Below, piece by piece: positions 55,879-63,794 of a DNA stretch of 64,000 nucleotides (positions are counted from its first letter, which is position 1; each line of letters starts with the position of its first letter). A program made the translations under genes and the position numbers. The notes under the pieces are model-generated. The model was not told the DNA's origin, ran no database searches, and worked only from the letters and a program-made list of their open reading frames with translations. Source of the stretch: Desulfoluna limicola (GTDB taxonomy: Bacteria > Desulfobacterota > Desulfobacteria > Desulfobacterales > Desulfolunaceae); contig NZ_AP024488.1 in assembly GCF_021654575.1 (NCBI RefSeq), forward strand, positions 2,232,001 to 2,296,000, written 5' to 3'.

Positions 55879-55962
55879 GCCTAACGAATAGTTAAGGGAC
55901 AGTGCTTGAAGCGCCAATAGCCCCCGCTTAGCGAAGCTGTTCTCTTCAACGAATTGTTGAAC
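55879..55962 (-). repeat. attC of cassette 1 (84 bp)
   Basis: Minus strand GTTCAAC (55956-55962) to GTTAGGC (55879-55885). TTGAAG and CTTCAA arms are complementary, though weaker than in other sites. The GTTCAAC core is the exact complement of the GTTGAAC at 57453-57459, which predicts the start of cassette 1 there. Confidence 0.65.
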
Positions 55963-56202
55963 AGAGCCGCGCAATATCAGCTTCCGGGCCAACCCGACCC
56001 TATGGACGTTCGATACAAAACCCACGTTACGAAACGGAAATGTATGGGAAAAAATCTCTATGTCTGGCCGGTGACGGGTGGACTTTCATGAGATCTGAGC
56101 CCTTTGTGCTGTCGAATCAGTAAAAAAACTCAATACTCAGCAGAGTTAAATCAGAACTCACCCGTGCTGTCAATGCATGATAAACCGCACAATCAAAGAC
56201 AG

Positions 56203-57378
56203 TTAGTGGCTCCCGCAAATGATCATCCCGTGGGTACCCGGAGGGCTGTTCATCCTTGACTCTCTGTTGAAGGGTTCAATGGTTTGAGTGAGAATCAAGG
56301 CCTTTCCGCAGGTCGGGCAGGACGTCTTGGAAGGGTCTGATTTTTTGACTGCATCCTGCCATAGAATCTTTCTGGGTAACTCTACTCGCCCCTGACCGAG
56401 GGTTTGTCTGGCGATATTCAAGTTTTTCTTTTTGGCCTGGGCATAGAGACCGTAGGACCGAACAAGGACAGCCTTGGGAGGGGGAACGTGGGTTAAAATT
56501 CTGCGTATAAATTCTTCCAGTGGAAGCGAGAGCAGTTTCTCCTCTTCACGGCCATAATTAAAGACAACGTGGGATTCGGTTATTTGTTTGATGCGCGTAT
56601 TGGCTATGGGGCCACCTCGAAGGTAGCGGGCCAGATAAGTGGCGACACCACTGCCATGTCTATACTTCTTGAATATTTTAACATTCCATTTCTTGCGTCC
56701 CAGCTTGTTCAGAAGATTGATAAACTGCTGAGATCTCATATCGGAAGGTAGGATGAGTCGGTCTTTTTCTAAGGCTTTTTTTAGTGCGTCATTCATCTTT
56801 CCTCGGAACAGGGCACGAGCTGCTTGGTAAGGGAAGAGGAACATCCCTTTTGTGGTCACCCACTCCCCCCTTTCATTAAGCCCACCGCCGCTGATCAGGC
56901 AGTGGGTATGGGGATGAGGTTCAAGGTTCTTCTGCCAAGAATGAAAAGCGGCTATAATCCCGGGCTTTGCACCGATTCGTTTGGGGCTGAGGGACAACTC
57001 GAAGATGGTATCACGCGAAGAGATCAAAAGGATGTCGGCCAATATCTTGAAATTCATCTGAAGCAGAAACCGAAGTTGATGAGGAATCGTGAAGACGACA
57101 TGAAAGTGGGGACATTTTAAAAGCCTCGCTTTTTGTTTTTCGAGCCATGTCTCAACCTGAATGTAGGCACATTGAGGGCAGCTCCGATGTTTGCACGAGT
57201 TGTACCATACCCGGTGAAAATGGCCATCGGGGCACCCCTGAACATGCCCGCCAAGAGCTGCGGTACGGCATACCATCATGCTGTAGGCGGCGTCGCGTTT
57301 GAAAGAAGGAAGAGGATGAGAGTTGTCGTAGGATCGGTATGCCTGTTTAAATATCTGATTGACAGAGTATTTAGGCAT
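56203..57378 (-). CDS. IS91-family (HUH) transposase, in the attI-proximal cassette
   Basis: This 391-residue rolling-circle transposase has an N-terminal zinc-binding region (CPDGHFHRVWYNSCKHRSCP with a further C), the metal-binding HUH motif in EPHPHTHCLISGGGLN, a tyrosine-containing segment (GSGVATYLARYLRGG) and a C-terminal CPTCGK zinc motif. The length fits the IS91/IS801 type. It lies in the first cassette position next to intI, between a GTTGAAC core (57453) and attC 1. Whether it is a captured cassette gene or an IS inserted into a cassette or attI cannot be decided without the ends. Confidence 0.88.
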   Translation of the reverse strand: MPKYSVNQIFKQAYRSYDNSHPLPSFKRDAAYSMMVCRTAALGGHVQGCPDGHFHRVWYNSCKHRSCPQCAYIQVETWLEKQKARLLKCPHFHVVFTIPHQLRFLLQMNFKILADILLISSRDTIFELSLSPKRIGAKPGIIAAFHSWQKNLEPHPHTHCLISGGGLNERGEWVTTKGMFLFPYQAARALFRGKMNDALKKALEKDRLILPSDMRSQQFINLLNKLGRKKWNVKIFKKYRHGSGVATYLARYLRGGPIANTRIKQITESHVVFNYGREEEKLLSLPLEEFIRRILTHVPPPKAVLVRSYGLYAQAKKKNLNIARQTLGQGRVELPRKILWQDAVKKSDPSKTSCPTCGKALILTQTIEPFNRESRMNSPPGTHGMIICGSH

Positions 57379-57452
57379 TTGACTGTATTATAAACAGAGA
57401 TTTTAAAGCAAATAATTACTGTTTGAATGACTATCCCACGCGAAGCGGGTCT

Positions 57453-57459
57453 GTTCAAC
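57453..57459 (-). other. Predicted attI/cassette 1 junction core
   Basis: Minus strand GTTGAAC fits the core consensus GTTRRRY and is the complement of the R'' core of attC 1 (GTTCAAC). All other cassettes in this array show that same core pairing, so this is the expected recombination point between attI and the first cassette. Confidence 0.5.
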
Positions 57460-57905
57460 ATTGGGAATAACCCGCACTTTTTTCCATGTATCACCTATAT
57501 AACCCTGACATTTGGAGCGTATATCGTATATCCAAGGGGTTAAAGTGGAAAACCAGACGGGTTTTGGGTCCATGTTTGGTTGTTCAATACTACCGAACAA
57601 ACTTTCCAGTTATGCCGGATGAGATCATAGTTCGCATATCAAATCAAGAACAGATTGACAAACAGCGACAAAGAGATGTAATTATTTAAATTAGCATGCA
57701 AAAAGCCCATCTTATGACCTGATCTACTCCTGCCCTGTGCCTTCAGCGTATATTGATATTCCACTCCTTTTCCGTCCATGTTTTGGCTTTAATATCGCAA
57801 TAGGTGGACGAAATTCCACCTTTGACCATGGGTTTTCCATGTTTGCCCTCAGATATACCGATGCAACAAAGATTCGTGCACCGTCAACTATCAAAGGAGT
57901 GAAAA
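57460..57905. promoter_or_regulatory. attI/promoter region upstream of intI
   Basis: About 445 bp between the presumed first cassette and intI. It should hold attI, the intI promoter and the cassette promoter. A perfect inverted repeat AGGTGGA-N6-TCCACCT lies at 57802-57821, about 85 bp before the intI start, and could be an integrase or LexA-type regulator site. No canonical LexA box (CTG-N10-CAG) was recognised. Confidence 0.45.
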
Positions 57906-58904
57906 GTGGAACAATTCCGCCCCAATCCCGAGTTGAGACTGCTGGACCAGTTAACCCAGGTGCTCCGCTATCATCATTACGCATACACCACCCAGAAGAG
58001 CTATCGCTCATGGATCAGGCACTACATCGGATACCACCAAAACCGCCACCCGGCAGAGATGGGAAAGCTGGAAATCGAAGCATTTCTTTCATACCTTGCT
58101 GAGACGCGACGGGTTTCGGCCTCGACCCAGAAACAGGCCCTGAACGCCATCGTTTTCTTCTACAAGAGAGTGCTCTTTATCCCTGTGGACGAGGCCCTTG
58201 AGATGGTCCGGGCAAAAAAGCAGAAACGGATGCCTGTGGTGCTCAGCCAGGATGAAGTCCAATCCGTTCTTTTCAACATGAAGGGGACCTACCGTCTCAT
58301 GGGCAGATTGATGTACGGGGGTGGGCTTCGCCTCATGGAGTGCATCCGACTGAGGGTAAAAGACATCGATTTTTCAGGAGGGAAACTCTACATCCACATA
58401 GCAAAAGGAGGGAAAGACCGGGTAACCCTTCTTCCCCATGCCATCCGTGATGAGCTGGCGCACCATGTGCAGCGGGTGCTGGGCCTCCATGATGAAGATC
58501 TGACCGAAGGATTCGGTGCGGTCTACATCCCCCCTGCCCTTTTGCGGAAATACCCGTCCAGTGCCAAGGACCCTGGTTGGCAGTATGTCTTTCCTTCACG
58601 GAACCGGTCTATCGACCCTGCCAGCGGCATTGAAAGACGGCATCATGTCATGGAGTCCGGACTCCAAAAAGCTGTGAAACGAGCGGTGAGAGAGACAGGA
58701 ATCACCAAACGGGCCACCTCCCATACCTTCCGGCACTGCTTTGCCACCCACCTCCTTGAAAATGGCGTCAACATCCGGGTCGTTCAGGAGCTCATGGGGC
58801 ACAGCGATGTAAAGACCACAGAGGTCTATACTCATGTGATGAACAAGGGAATCAACGAGATTGCCTCTCCGCTCGATGTCGCCATGGGAGTGGGGCCCGC
58901 TTAA
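57906..58904 (+). CDS. intI: Integron integrase
   Basis: This 332-residue tyrosine recombinase recombines attC and attI sites. The N-terminal SAM-like domain (TTQKSYRSWIRHYIGYHQNR) and catalytic domain are complete, with Arg142, His273, Arg276, His299 and nucleophile Tyr308 (LRLMECIRLRV; SHTFRHCFATHLL; MGHSDVKTTEVYTHV). The extra patch unique to IntI proteins is present at about residues 195-232 (LHDEDLTEGFGAVYIPPALL, KDPGWQYVFPS), which separates it from XerC/XerD and phage integrases. It starts at a GTG (57906) with AAAGGAGTG. It is divergent from the cassette array, as in all integrons. No frameshift or lost residue was seen, so it appears functional. Confidence 0.97.
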   Translation: MEQFRPNPELRLLDQLTQVLRYHHYAYTTQKSYRSWIRHYIGYHQNRHPAEMGKLEIEAFLSYLAETRRVSASTQKQALNAIVFFYKRVLFIPVDEALEMVRAKKQKRMPVVLSQDEVQSVLFNMKGTYRLMGRLMYGGGLRLMECIRLRVKDIDFSGGKLYIHIAKGGKDRVTLLPHAIRDELAHHVQRVLGLHDEDLTEGFGAVYIPPALLRKYPSSAKDPGWQYVFPSRNRSIDPASGIERRHHVMESGLQKAVKRAVRETGITKRATSHTFRHCFATHLLENGVNIRVVQELMGHSDVKTTEVYTHVMNKGINEIASPLDVAMGVGPA

Positions 58905-58942
58905 ATAACAATAACTACTCAGTTCTTGTTAACTCAAAAGGA

Positions 58943-59055
58943 GGCTCCGGGAGGTCGGAAGCACATGCGAACCAACCATTGACGTGAAGGCTTGTTTGTC
59001 AAACCCACTTTTTAAATCAGGTAAAAGCTTGGCCCCCGGCAGGGCCGCCGGAGGC
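58943..59055. repeat. Interspersed repeat, short R1 type, reversed (113 bp)
   Basis: It starts GGCTCCGGGAGG and ends GGCAGGGCCGCCGGAGGC. It contains GGCTTGTTTGTCAAAC, the reverse of the GACAAACAGG block. It marks the return to normal chromosome right after intI. Confidence 0.75.
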
Positions 59056-59068
59056 TGACAAACCGATC

Positions 59069-59533
59069 CTACCCCACCAGATACGTCCCTGTGCCTGCTG
59101 CAATAAGCGACTCGTCATCGTTATGAAAAACGCTCCGCACCACGGCCACCTTGTTGCCCAGTCTCAGCAACTCACCGGTGACGGTGAAGTACTCGCCTTT
59201 TCCCGGTCGGATGTAATCAACCCGCATGTCTATGGTTCCCATGCGGGTCAGCCGCTTGGTCAGCTCTTCAGGGGTGGCGTGTTTCATCTTCTTGATCACG
59301 CTCAACTGAGCGATGACACCGCCCGTGAAATCCAGGGCTGCGGCAATGACGCCCCCGTGGAGAATGTGCTTGTGGGAGTTGCCCACAAGTTCATCCTTCA
59401 TGGCAATCTTCACCACGGCGGTCTCGAGGGTCAGGGTCTCCATTTTGATCCCGATCAGTTTATTAAACGGCATCATGTGTTCGTAAAACTCTGCCAGAAC
59501 TTCAAACAGCTCGTCATAATTAATGTCGGCCAT
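59069..59533 (-). CDS. PaaI-type hotdog-fold thioesterase
   Basis: This 154-residue protein has the hotdog thioesterase motif HKHILHGGVIAAALDFTGG followed by MRVDYIRPGKGEYFTVTGEL. It would hydrolyse an acyl-CoA or aryl-CoA thioester in the cytoplasm; the substrate is unknown. The ATG at 59531-59533 with GAGGGG upstream gives the family length; the longer frame translates an R2 repeat and is rejected. It is flanked by repeats and apparently transcribed alone. Confidence 0.88.
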   Translation of the reverse strand: MADINYDELFEVLAEFYEHMMPFNKLIGIKMETLTLETAVVKIAMKDELVGNSHKHILHGGVIAAALDFTGGVIAQLSVIKKMKHATPEELTKRLTRMGTIDMRVDYIRPGKGEYFTVTGELLRLGNKVAVVRSVFHNDDESLIAAGTGTYLVG

Positions 59534-59566
59534 AAGCCCCTCATCTGGTTTCATCCAACAAATTAT

Positions 59567-59737
59567 GCCTCCGGCGGCAAGGTGAGCCACCTTGAAAGCG
59601 GGTAGCGAATGCGCATTACCCCTCGTTCCTCGGGGTAAATCACATCCGCGTTCAAGCATAAATCTATCGAGCCCACGCACAAAGGACTGGTTGTCAAACC
59701 CAACACTTAGATCAGGCAAACGATCGGCCACCGGAGC
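59567..59737. repeat. Interspersed repeat R2 copy (171 bp)
   Basis: GCCTCCGGCGGCAAGGTGAG at the left, CGGCCACCGGAGC at the right, with GCCACCTTGAAAGCGGGTAG, CCCTCGTTCCTCGGGG and GGTTGTCAAACCCAACAC inside. Confidence 0.75.
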
Positions 59738-59782
59738 AATCCCAAACCAAGCGTATGCTATGACCTATCGCCTTTTAATGCC

Positions 59783-59982
59783 GGAGCGCAGCGACTCACT
59801 GAACGAAGAACCAAGAACCACGCACTAAGAACGATTTCCCTAAACCATTCGCCCTTAGCCTGTCATTACAATAGGAATGCTTTTCCCTATTCACTACTCA
59901 CCACTCACTATTCACCGGCGTAGCCATCGCGGGAGCGCAGCGACTCATTGAACGAAGAACCAAGAACCACGCACCAAGAACG
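59783..59982. repeat. Pair of 51-bp direct repeats
   Basis: GGAGCGCAGCGACTCACTGA...CACTAAGAACG (59783-59833) recurs almost unchanged at 59932-59982. Between them CCATTCGCCCTTAGCCTGT and CCCTATTCACTACTCACC occur, and related pieces are found again at about 61085-61185. This is a separate intergenic repeat family from R1/R2. Confidence 0.7.
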
Positions 59983-59996
59983 TTTTTCCATCTCTT

Positions 59997-60872
59997 TTAC
60001 AGCCCCCTCGCCCCCTCACTCCTGAGATGCCTCATATCACTGGAAGCAATCACGGCATCCACCGTCTCGATCATTGTCGCCCGGTCTTTCTGCAACTCCC
60101 CGCTCACCGGCAGGTAGTTGGAGGCATGGGCCCCCACGAACTTCAACCCATCGATGGTAATGTTCTCAAAGATGGTCCGCATCTCGTCAAGGGTCTCAAA
60201 GGGATCGGGAAGGACACGGTCGCCCTTTTCATAGGAATGAAAAAGGACGGTTCCGGGAACGGGGGTGTAGGTTAAGGCGGCAAGGTAGCGAGGTTTCATG
60301 AGGTTTGTGATCTCGGCGGTGGCCTCGGCGTGACGCCGTGCCGCGGCTCCCGTCCCTGCGATCCCCAGGAGCACCATGGAGGAGAGGTTGATATCGGCTT
60401 GGGCCAGGTTCAGCCCTGCCTGAAGCATCTCCTGGCTGGTGACGCCCTTTTTGATGGCGGTAAGCACCTCGTCATCACCGGACTCCACCCCGAGGTAGGC
60501 CTTGGTAAGACCCGCGGACCTGAGGACGGCAAGGTCGTCCCCCTTGGCCAGGGTACTTTGCGGCCCCACGTAGCTGCCCACATGCCGTAGGGAAGGAAAG
60601 GTTTGATAAAGGGTCGTCAGAATTTCCACAAGAACAGGGGTCTCCATGGCAATGGCATCGCCATCGCAGAGGAAGACCTTTTCAAGATCGCCGTAATGCT
60701 CTTTGGCCATGCGGATGTCGGTCATGATCTCATCCAGTGACCGAACCCGATACGTCCTGTCCTTGTACATCCCGCAAAAGGTGCACTTGTTGTGAGAACA
60801 CCCGATGGTGCACTGCAGAAGGTAGCTGTTGGCCTCACTGAACGGCCTGAATACCTGGCCTTCGTATCGCAT
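59997..60872 (-). CDS. Radical SAM protein, function unknown
   Basis: This 291-residue enzyme has an N-terminal iron-sulfur motif CTIGCSHNKCTFCGMY (Cys25, Cys30 and Cys33 with an extra Cys21), the pattern in a widespread clade of uncharacterised radical SAM proteins. FLCDGDAIAMETPVLVEIL and KAYLGVESGDDEVLTAIKKG follow, typical of the TIM-barrel and SAM-binding strands. It would cleave S-adenosylmethionine reductively; the substrate is unknown. The ATG at 60870-60872 has GGAG about 9 nt upstream. No adjacent biosynthetic partner suggests a role. Confidence 0.9.
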   Translation of the reverse strand: MRYEGQVFRPFSEANSYLLQCTIGCSHNKCTFCGMYKDRTYRVRSLDEIMTDIRMAKEHYGDLEKVFLCDGDAIAMETPVLVEILTTLYQTFPSLRHVGSYVGPQSTLAKGDDLAVLRSAGLTKAYLGVESGDDEVLTAIKKGVTSQEMLQAGLNLAQADINLSSMVLLGIAGTGAAARRHAEATAEITNLMKPRYLAALTYTPVPGTVLFHSYEKGDRVLPDPFETLDEMRTIFENITIDGLKFVGAHASNYLPVSGELQKDRATMIETVDAVIASSDMRHLRSEGARGL

Positions 60873-61179
60873 GGCGATAAACTCCTTTATTTTGAAAAAA
60901 AATGCCTCCGGCGGCCAGGGGATGATCCCCTGGACCCCAGGTATGCAAATGCTCCGGGGCTGCGCCCGTGGTTCATGGCTCTTCCCCGGCTGTAGAGTAG
61001 CCTGTCACGCCACCAAAAGCCGTGATTTTTTTTCTCTATGCCTATTTGCTATTCTTGGCGGAGCGTAGCGACTCCACCACCTTTAGCCTTCAGCCATTCG
61101 CCCTTAGCCTGTAATAACGCCAAGAACGCCTTTCCCTTCAGCCCTTTGCCTGGTTTTTCCCCTATTCACCACTCACCAT
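60873..61179. other. Intergenic region with type-3 repeat fragment
   Basis: From 60904: GCCTCCGGCGGCCAGGGGAT with a GGGGATGATCCCCTGGACCCC hairpin, like the one at 30645. From 61060 pieces of the 59783/59932 repeat family appear (GGAGCGTAGCGACTC, CCATTCGCCCTTAGCCTGT). No gene is seen. Confidence 0.6.
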
Positions 61180-62007
61180 TCACTGGCGAAGCCTCTTCCC
61201 TACGTCCTCCCACACCCTTTCCCACCCACACGAAAAATAGTGATCCTTTGCGTCATCAACCACAACCGTCCTCAGTAGTCCAGAACTCGCATCCATGGTT
61301 GTCTGATGGGGATACCAGTTGTCTTGTTGGGGAAAGAAGATTGTCACATCGGATTCCCGTTTGGCCAGCTCCGGCATGGAATCGATGCCGGGAATAAAGA
61401 GCGCCTTGAGGAATGTCCCCACGGGAAAGGCTCCGTTGGGGCCGTTCAGCACGGTTTCGAGGTTTCGGTCGTGCCAGTGTTCGGGCTCGAGCCAGGTGGT
61501 ATCGGCAAGGGTCTGCTTGAAAAATTCGGGATCACAGGCAAGGCGGGAAGTAACGAACACAAACTCACCGATGGTGCCTTTCTCGTACATGTAAAAGAGG
61601 GAGCGCCGGGAGTCGAGGACGGGTGCTGCAAAATAAAATGCCTTCACGGCAATGCCGCTGTCGGCGGCTTTGAGCCAGGCAGCGCACCCGCCGGAGTGGC
61701 CGAAGGCGGTCAGGGGTACCTCCGAAAGATTGCAGTGCTGAAGAAGGGTTTTCAAGTCATCGGCCGCTGTTTCAACGGAGAGATAGCCTGTGGAGTTGCC
61801 GTGGCCTCGGGGGTTGTAGAGGAGGACGTCCCAGCCATTTTTGGCAAACTGCTCCACGGGCATGGTGTACATCCGGCTGTCGCCGCCCATGCAGGGCCAG
61901 ACGACAAAGCAGCCTTGGGATTGGGGGGCGTTGGCGGGGATGAATGCGGCTTCGATGGTGACGCCGCAGGGCATGGGATGATTTGTCCAGTCAATTTTCA
62001 TTCTCAT
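61180..62007 (-). CDS. Alpha/beta-hydrolase
   Basis: A hydrolase of about 275 residues. The oxyanion strand region (CFVVWPCMGGDSRMYTMPVE), LLYNPRGHGNSTGYLSVETA and the nucleophile elbow AFGHSGGCAAW (Ser) are clear; a late His in DDAKDHYFSCG fits the triad. It is likely a serine esterase or similar; the substrate is unknown. ATGs at 62007 and 62001 both lack a good ribosome-binding site; the longer 62052 frame is less likely. It is 89 bp downstream of the FmdE-MoeA fusion gene on the same strand, so co-transcription is possible. Confidence 0.85.
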   Translation of the reverse strand: MRMKIDWTNHPMPCGVTIEAAFIPANAPQSQGCFVVWPCMGGDSRMYTMPVEQFAKNGWDVLLYNPRGHGNSTGYLSVETAADDLKTLLQHCNLSEVPLTAFGHSGGCAAWLKAADSGIAVKAFYFAAPVLDSRRSLFYMYEKGTIGEFVFVTSRLACDPEFFKQTLADTTWLEPEHWHDRNLETVLNGPNGAFPVGTFLKALFIPGIDSMPELAKRESDVTIFFPQQDNWYPHQTTMDASSGLLRTVVVDDAKDHYFSCGWERVWEDVGKRLRQ

Positions 62008-62096
62008 AACCCAAAAATTCAGCAAGATATAATAAGTACACCCGATAACCAAGCAACGGTATCCACCGTTTGGGGTTTGTTGCTTTCCCCGCCCCC

Positions 62097-63680
62097 TTAT
62101 GCGCCCACCAACAAGCCTCCGACGCCCATGGAATACACATCTTCTGGTGTCACCTCGATCCCGGCCAGCAGCCGCGGCAGGATCAGGTCAAAAGCAGTTT
62201 TCTTTGACGCCAGGGCCCCTGCGGGGACGCCCACCACGGCGGTCTCCTTGATTTTTCCGAGGAGGGTCATGGCGCCGGGGAGGATGGGGGCACGGGAGGA
62301 TGAGACCTCTGCCCCTGCTTGTTCGAGGCCGAGCTGGGTCACATCGTCGGGGTCCACGGAGAGGCCGCCGGTGACGATGATGAGCTTAAGGCCTTGGCCC
62401 GCCATGCGGGTGACCTCGGCTGCGAGCATGCTTGGGTCATCGGGGACGAAGGCGTGTGTGGCGATGGCGGCACCGTATGTGCCGAGCATCTTTTCGGCGT
62501 AGGGCAAAAAACCGTCCTTGATGCGGCCTTCAAAGACTTCCGTGCCGGTAACGATGACGCCCGCCTCTTTGACCACATATGGGGCCACATGGAACAAAGG
62601 GGTGTGGGCAAGGGCCATGCACCGGTTGAATTCCGGTTTTGAAAGAAACAGGGGGATCGCCCGGGTGCCGGCCAGAAGGTCTCCTTTGGCCACAGGAGTA
62701 CAGGCGTCAAGGGTGGAGAGAATAACGTCCGCCATGGCGTTGAGGCGGTTCACACGTTCGGTATCCACGTAAAAAAGACCGTTATGAGCGGCTTCAAATT
62801 CGATTTTGCCCTCTTTTGGAGGCCGGGTCACAGTGACCCCTTCCCCGCCCAGGGTATCTCCAAAGGCAATGGCCACATCGTTTTCGTGCACCAGGTTTTC
62901 CAGATCGTTCTCCTCTTCGAGGTAGATCCGGTTCTTGCCCATGTTTTTAAGGGTCTCGACATCTGCGTCGGTGATGCACTGCCCCTTGACGATGGCGGGT
63001 CCTTTCTGCTTTCGAGGCACGATAAGGGTCATGTCATGGAGGGCGTGGCTCCCTATGGCCTTTTCAAGGGGCGTTGCAGTCAGGGAGATGTCGTCCTGAT
63101 CTTGCGGCGTGTAAAGCGTGGTTTCACCCGAGCAGGCAGGGCAGATTTCTGCTGCCTCTTTTGCCCGGAAGCCCTCCCCGCACAGGCCGCAAAGATGAAT
63201 AAAACTGACGTTCTTTTTTTTCCCGCCGAGAAAGGACGAATCAAGGGAGACCTTTTCGCACTTAAAAAGCGACACCCCCCCATCGCGGATTTCGTTTAAA
63301 AGCGCTCGGGTATCCTGCTCTTTCTTGGGCACCAACTTTAACAGCCAGGCCTTGAACTGAGGCCAGTTGTCAAGCACCTCATGGTTCGGTGAAACCCGAA
63401 CGCCCTCGCCGGTGTGCTTGTCGTACATGGCCATGGCAAAACGCCCGGTGGGGACGATCTTGAGCCATCCGTTTCCGATGGTGCACGGCGTGAGGAGCTG
63501 AACGGCATCGGGAATGCAGGCCCGGGTCTCGCTCACGGCATCAAAAAATCCCCCTTGCGGGAGACTGGAAAGCGCCAGCTCCACCATGAAGCCCCCCGCC
63601 ACCATGCCCGGTGCCACATGGCCATGGAACGTCTTCACCTCGTCCACATATTCATCAAAGGAAAACCCGCGAATCGTCAT
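62097..63680 (-). CDS. FmdE-MoeA-like fusion protein (molybdenum/tungsten enzyme-related)
   Basis: This 527-residue protein starts at the ATG 63678-63680 with GGAGG 6 nt upstream. Residues 1 to about 210 form an FmdE domain (VKTFHGHVAPGMVAGGFMVE, TPCTIGNGWLKIVPTGRFAM) with a zinc-binding CGLCGEGF...CPACSG finger. The second half has a molybdopterin-binding MoeA/MogA-like fold (VIVTGTEVFEGRIKDG, LIIVTGGLSVDPDDVTQLGL, TAVVGVPAGALASKKTAFDL). FmdE proteins accompany molybdenum/tungsten formylmethanofuran or formate dehydrogenases; the fusion suggests a role in cofactor delivery or sensing (inference). No molybdoenzyme gene is in the window. Confidence 0.88.
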   Translation of the reverse strand: MTIRGFSFDEYVDEVKTFHGHVAPGMVAGGFMVELALSSLPQGGFFDAVSETRACIPDAVQLLTPCTIGNGWLKIVPTGRFAMAMYDKHTGEGVRVSPNHEVLDNWPQFKAWLLKLVPKKEQDTRALLNEIRDGGVSLFKCEKVSLDSSFLGGKKKNVSFIHLCGLCGEGFRAKEAAEICPACSGETTLYTPQDQDDISLTATPLEKAIGSHALHDMTLIVPRKQKGPAIVKGQCITDADVETLKNMGKNRIYLEEENDLENLVHENDVAIAFGDTLGGEGVTVTRPPKEGKIEFEAAHNGLFYVDTERVNRLNAMADVILSTLDACTPVAKGDLLAGTRAIPLFLSKPEFNRCMALAHTPLFHVAPYVVKEAGVIVTGTEVFEGRIKDGFLPYAEKMLGTYGAAIATHAFVPDDPSMLAAEVTRMAGQGLKLIIVTGGLSVDPDDVTQLGLEQAGAEVSSSRAPILPGAMTLLGKIKETAVVGVPAGALASKKTAFDLILPRLLAGIEVTPEDVYSMGVGGLLVGA

Positions 63681-63794
63681 AAAAACCTCCAGGTTCGCAA
63701 CTGCTCCGGGGCGTCGCCCCTACACAGTGGCTTACGGGCGCTGCCCGTGAAAAACGGCTTTAAACAACATAAAGTAACTATTCAGCTCAATATT

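Noticed and set aside
55864-56025. N-terminal extension of the cassette 2 protein
   Set aside because: The extension translates attC 1; the GTG at 55863 has a proper ribosome-binding site, as in the identical cassette 6.
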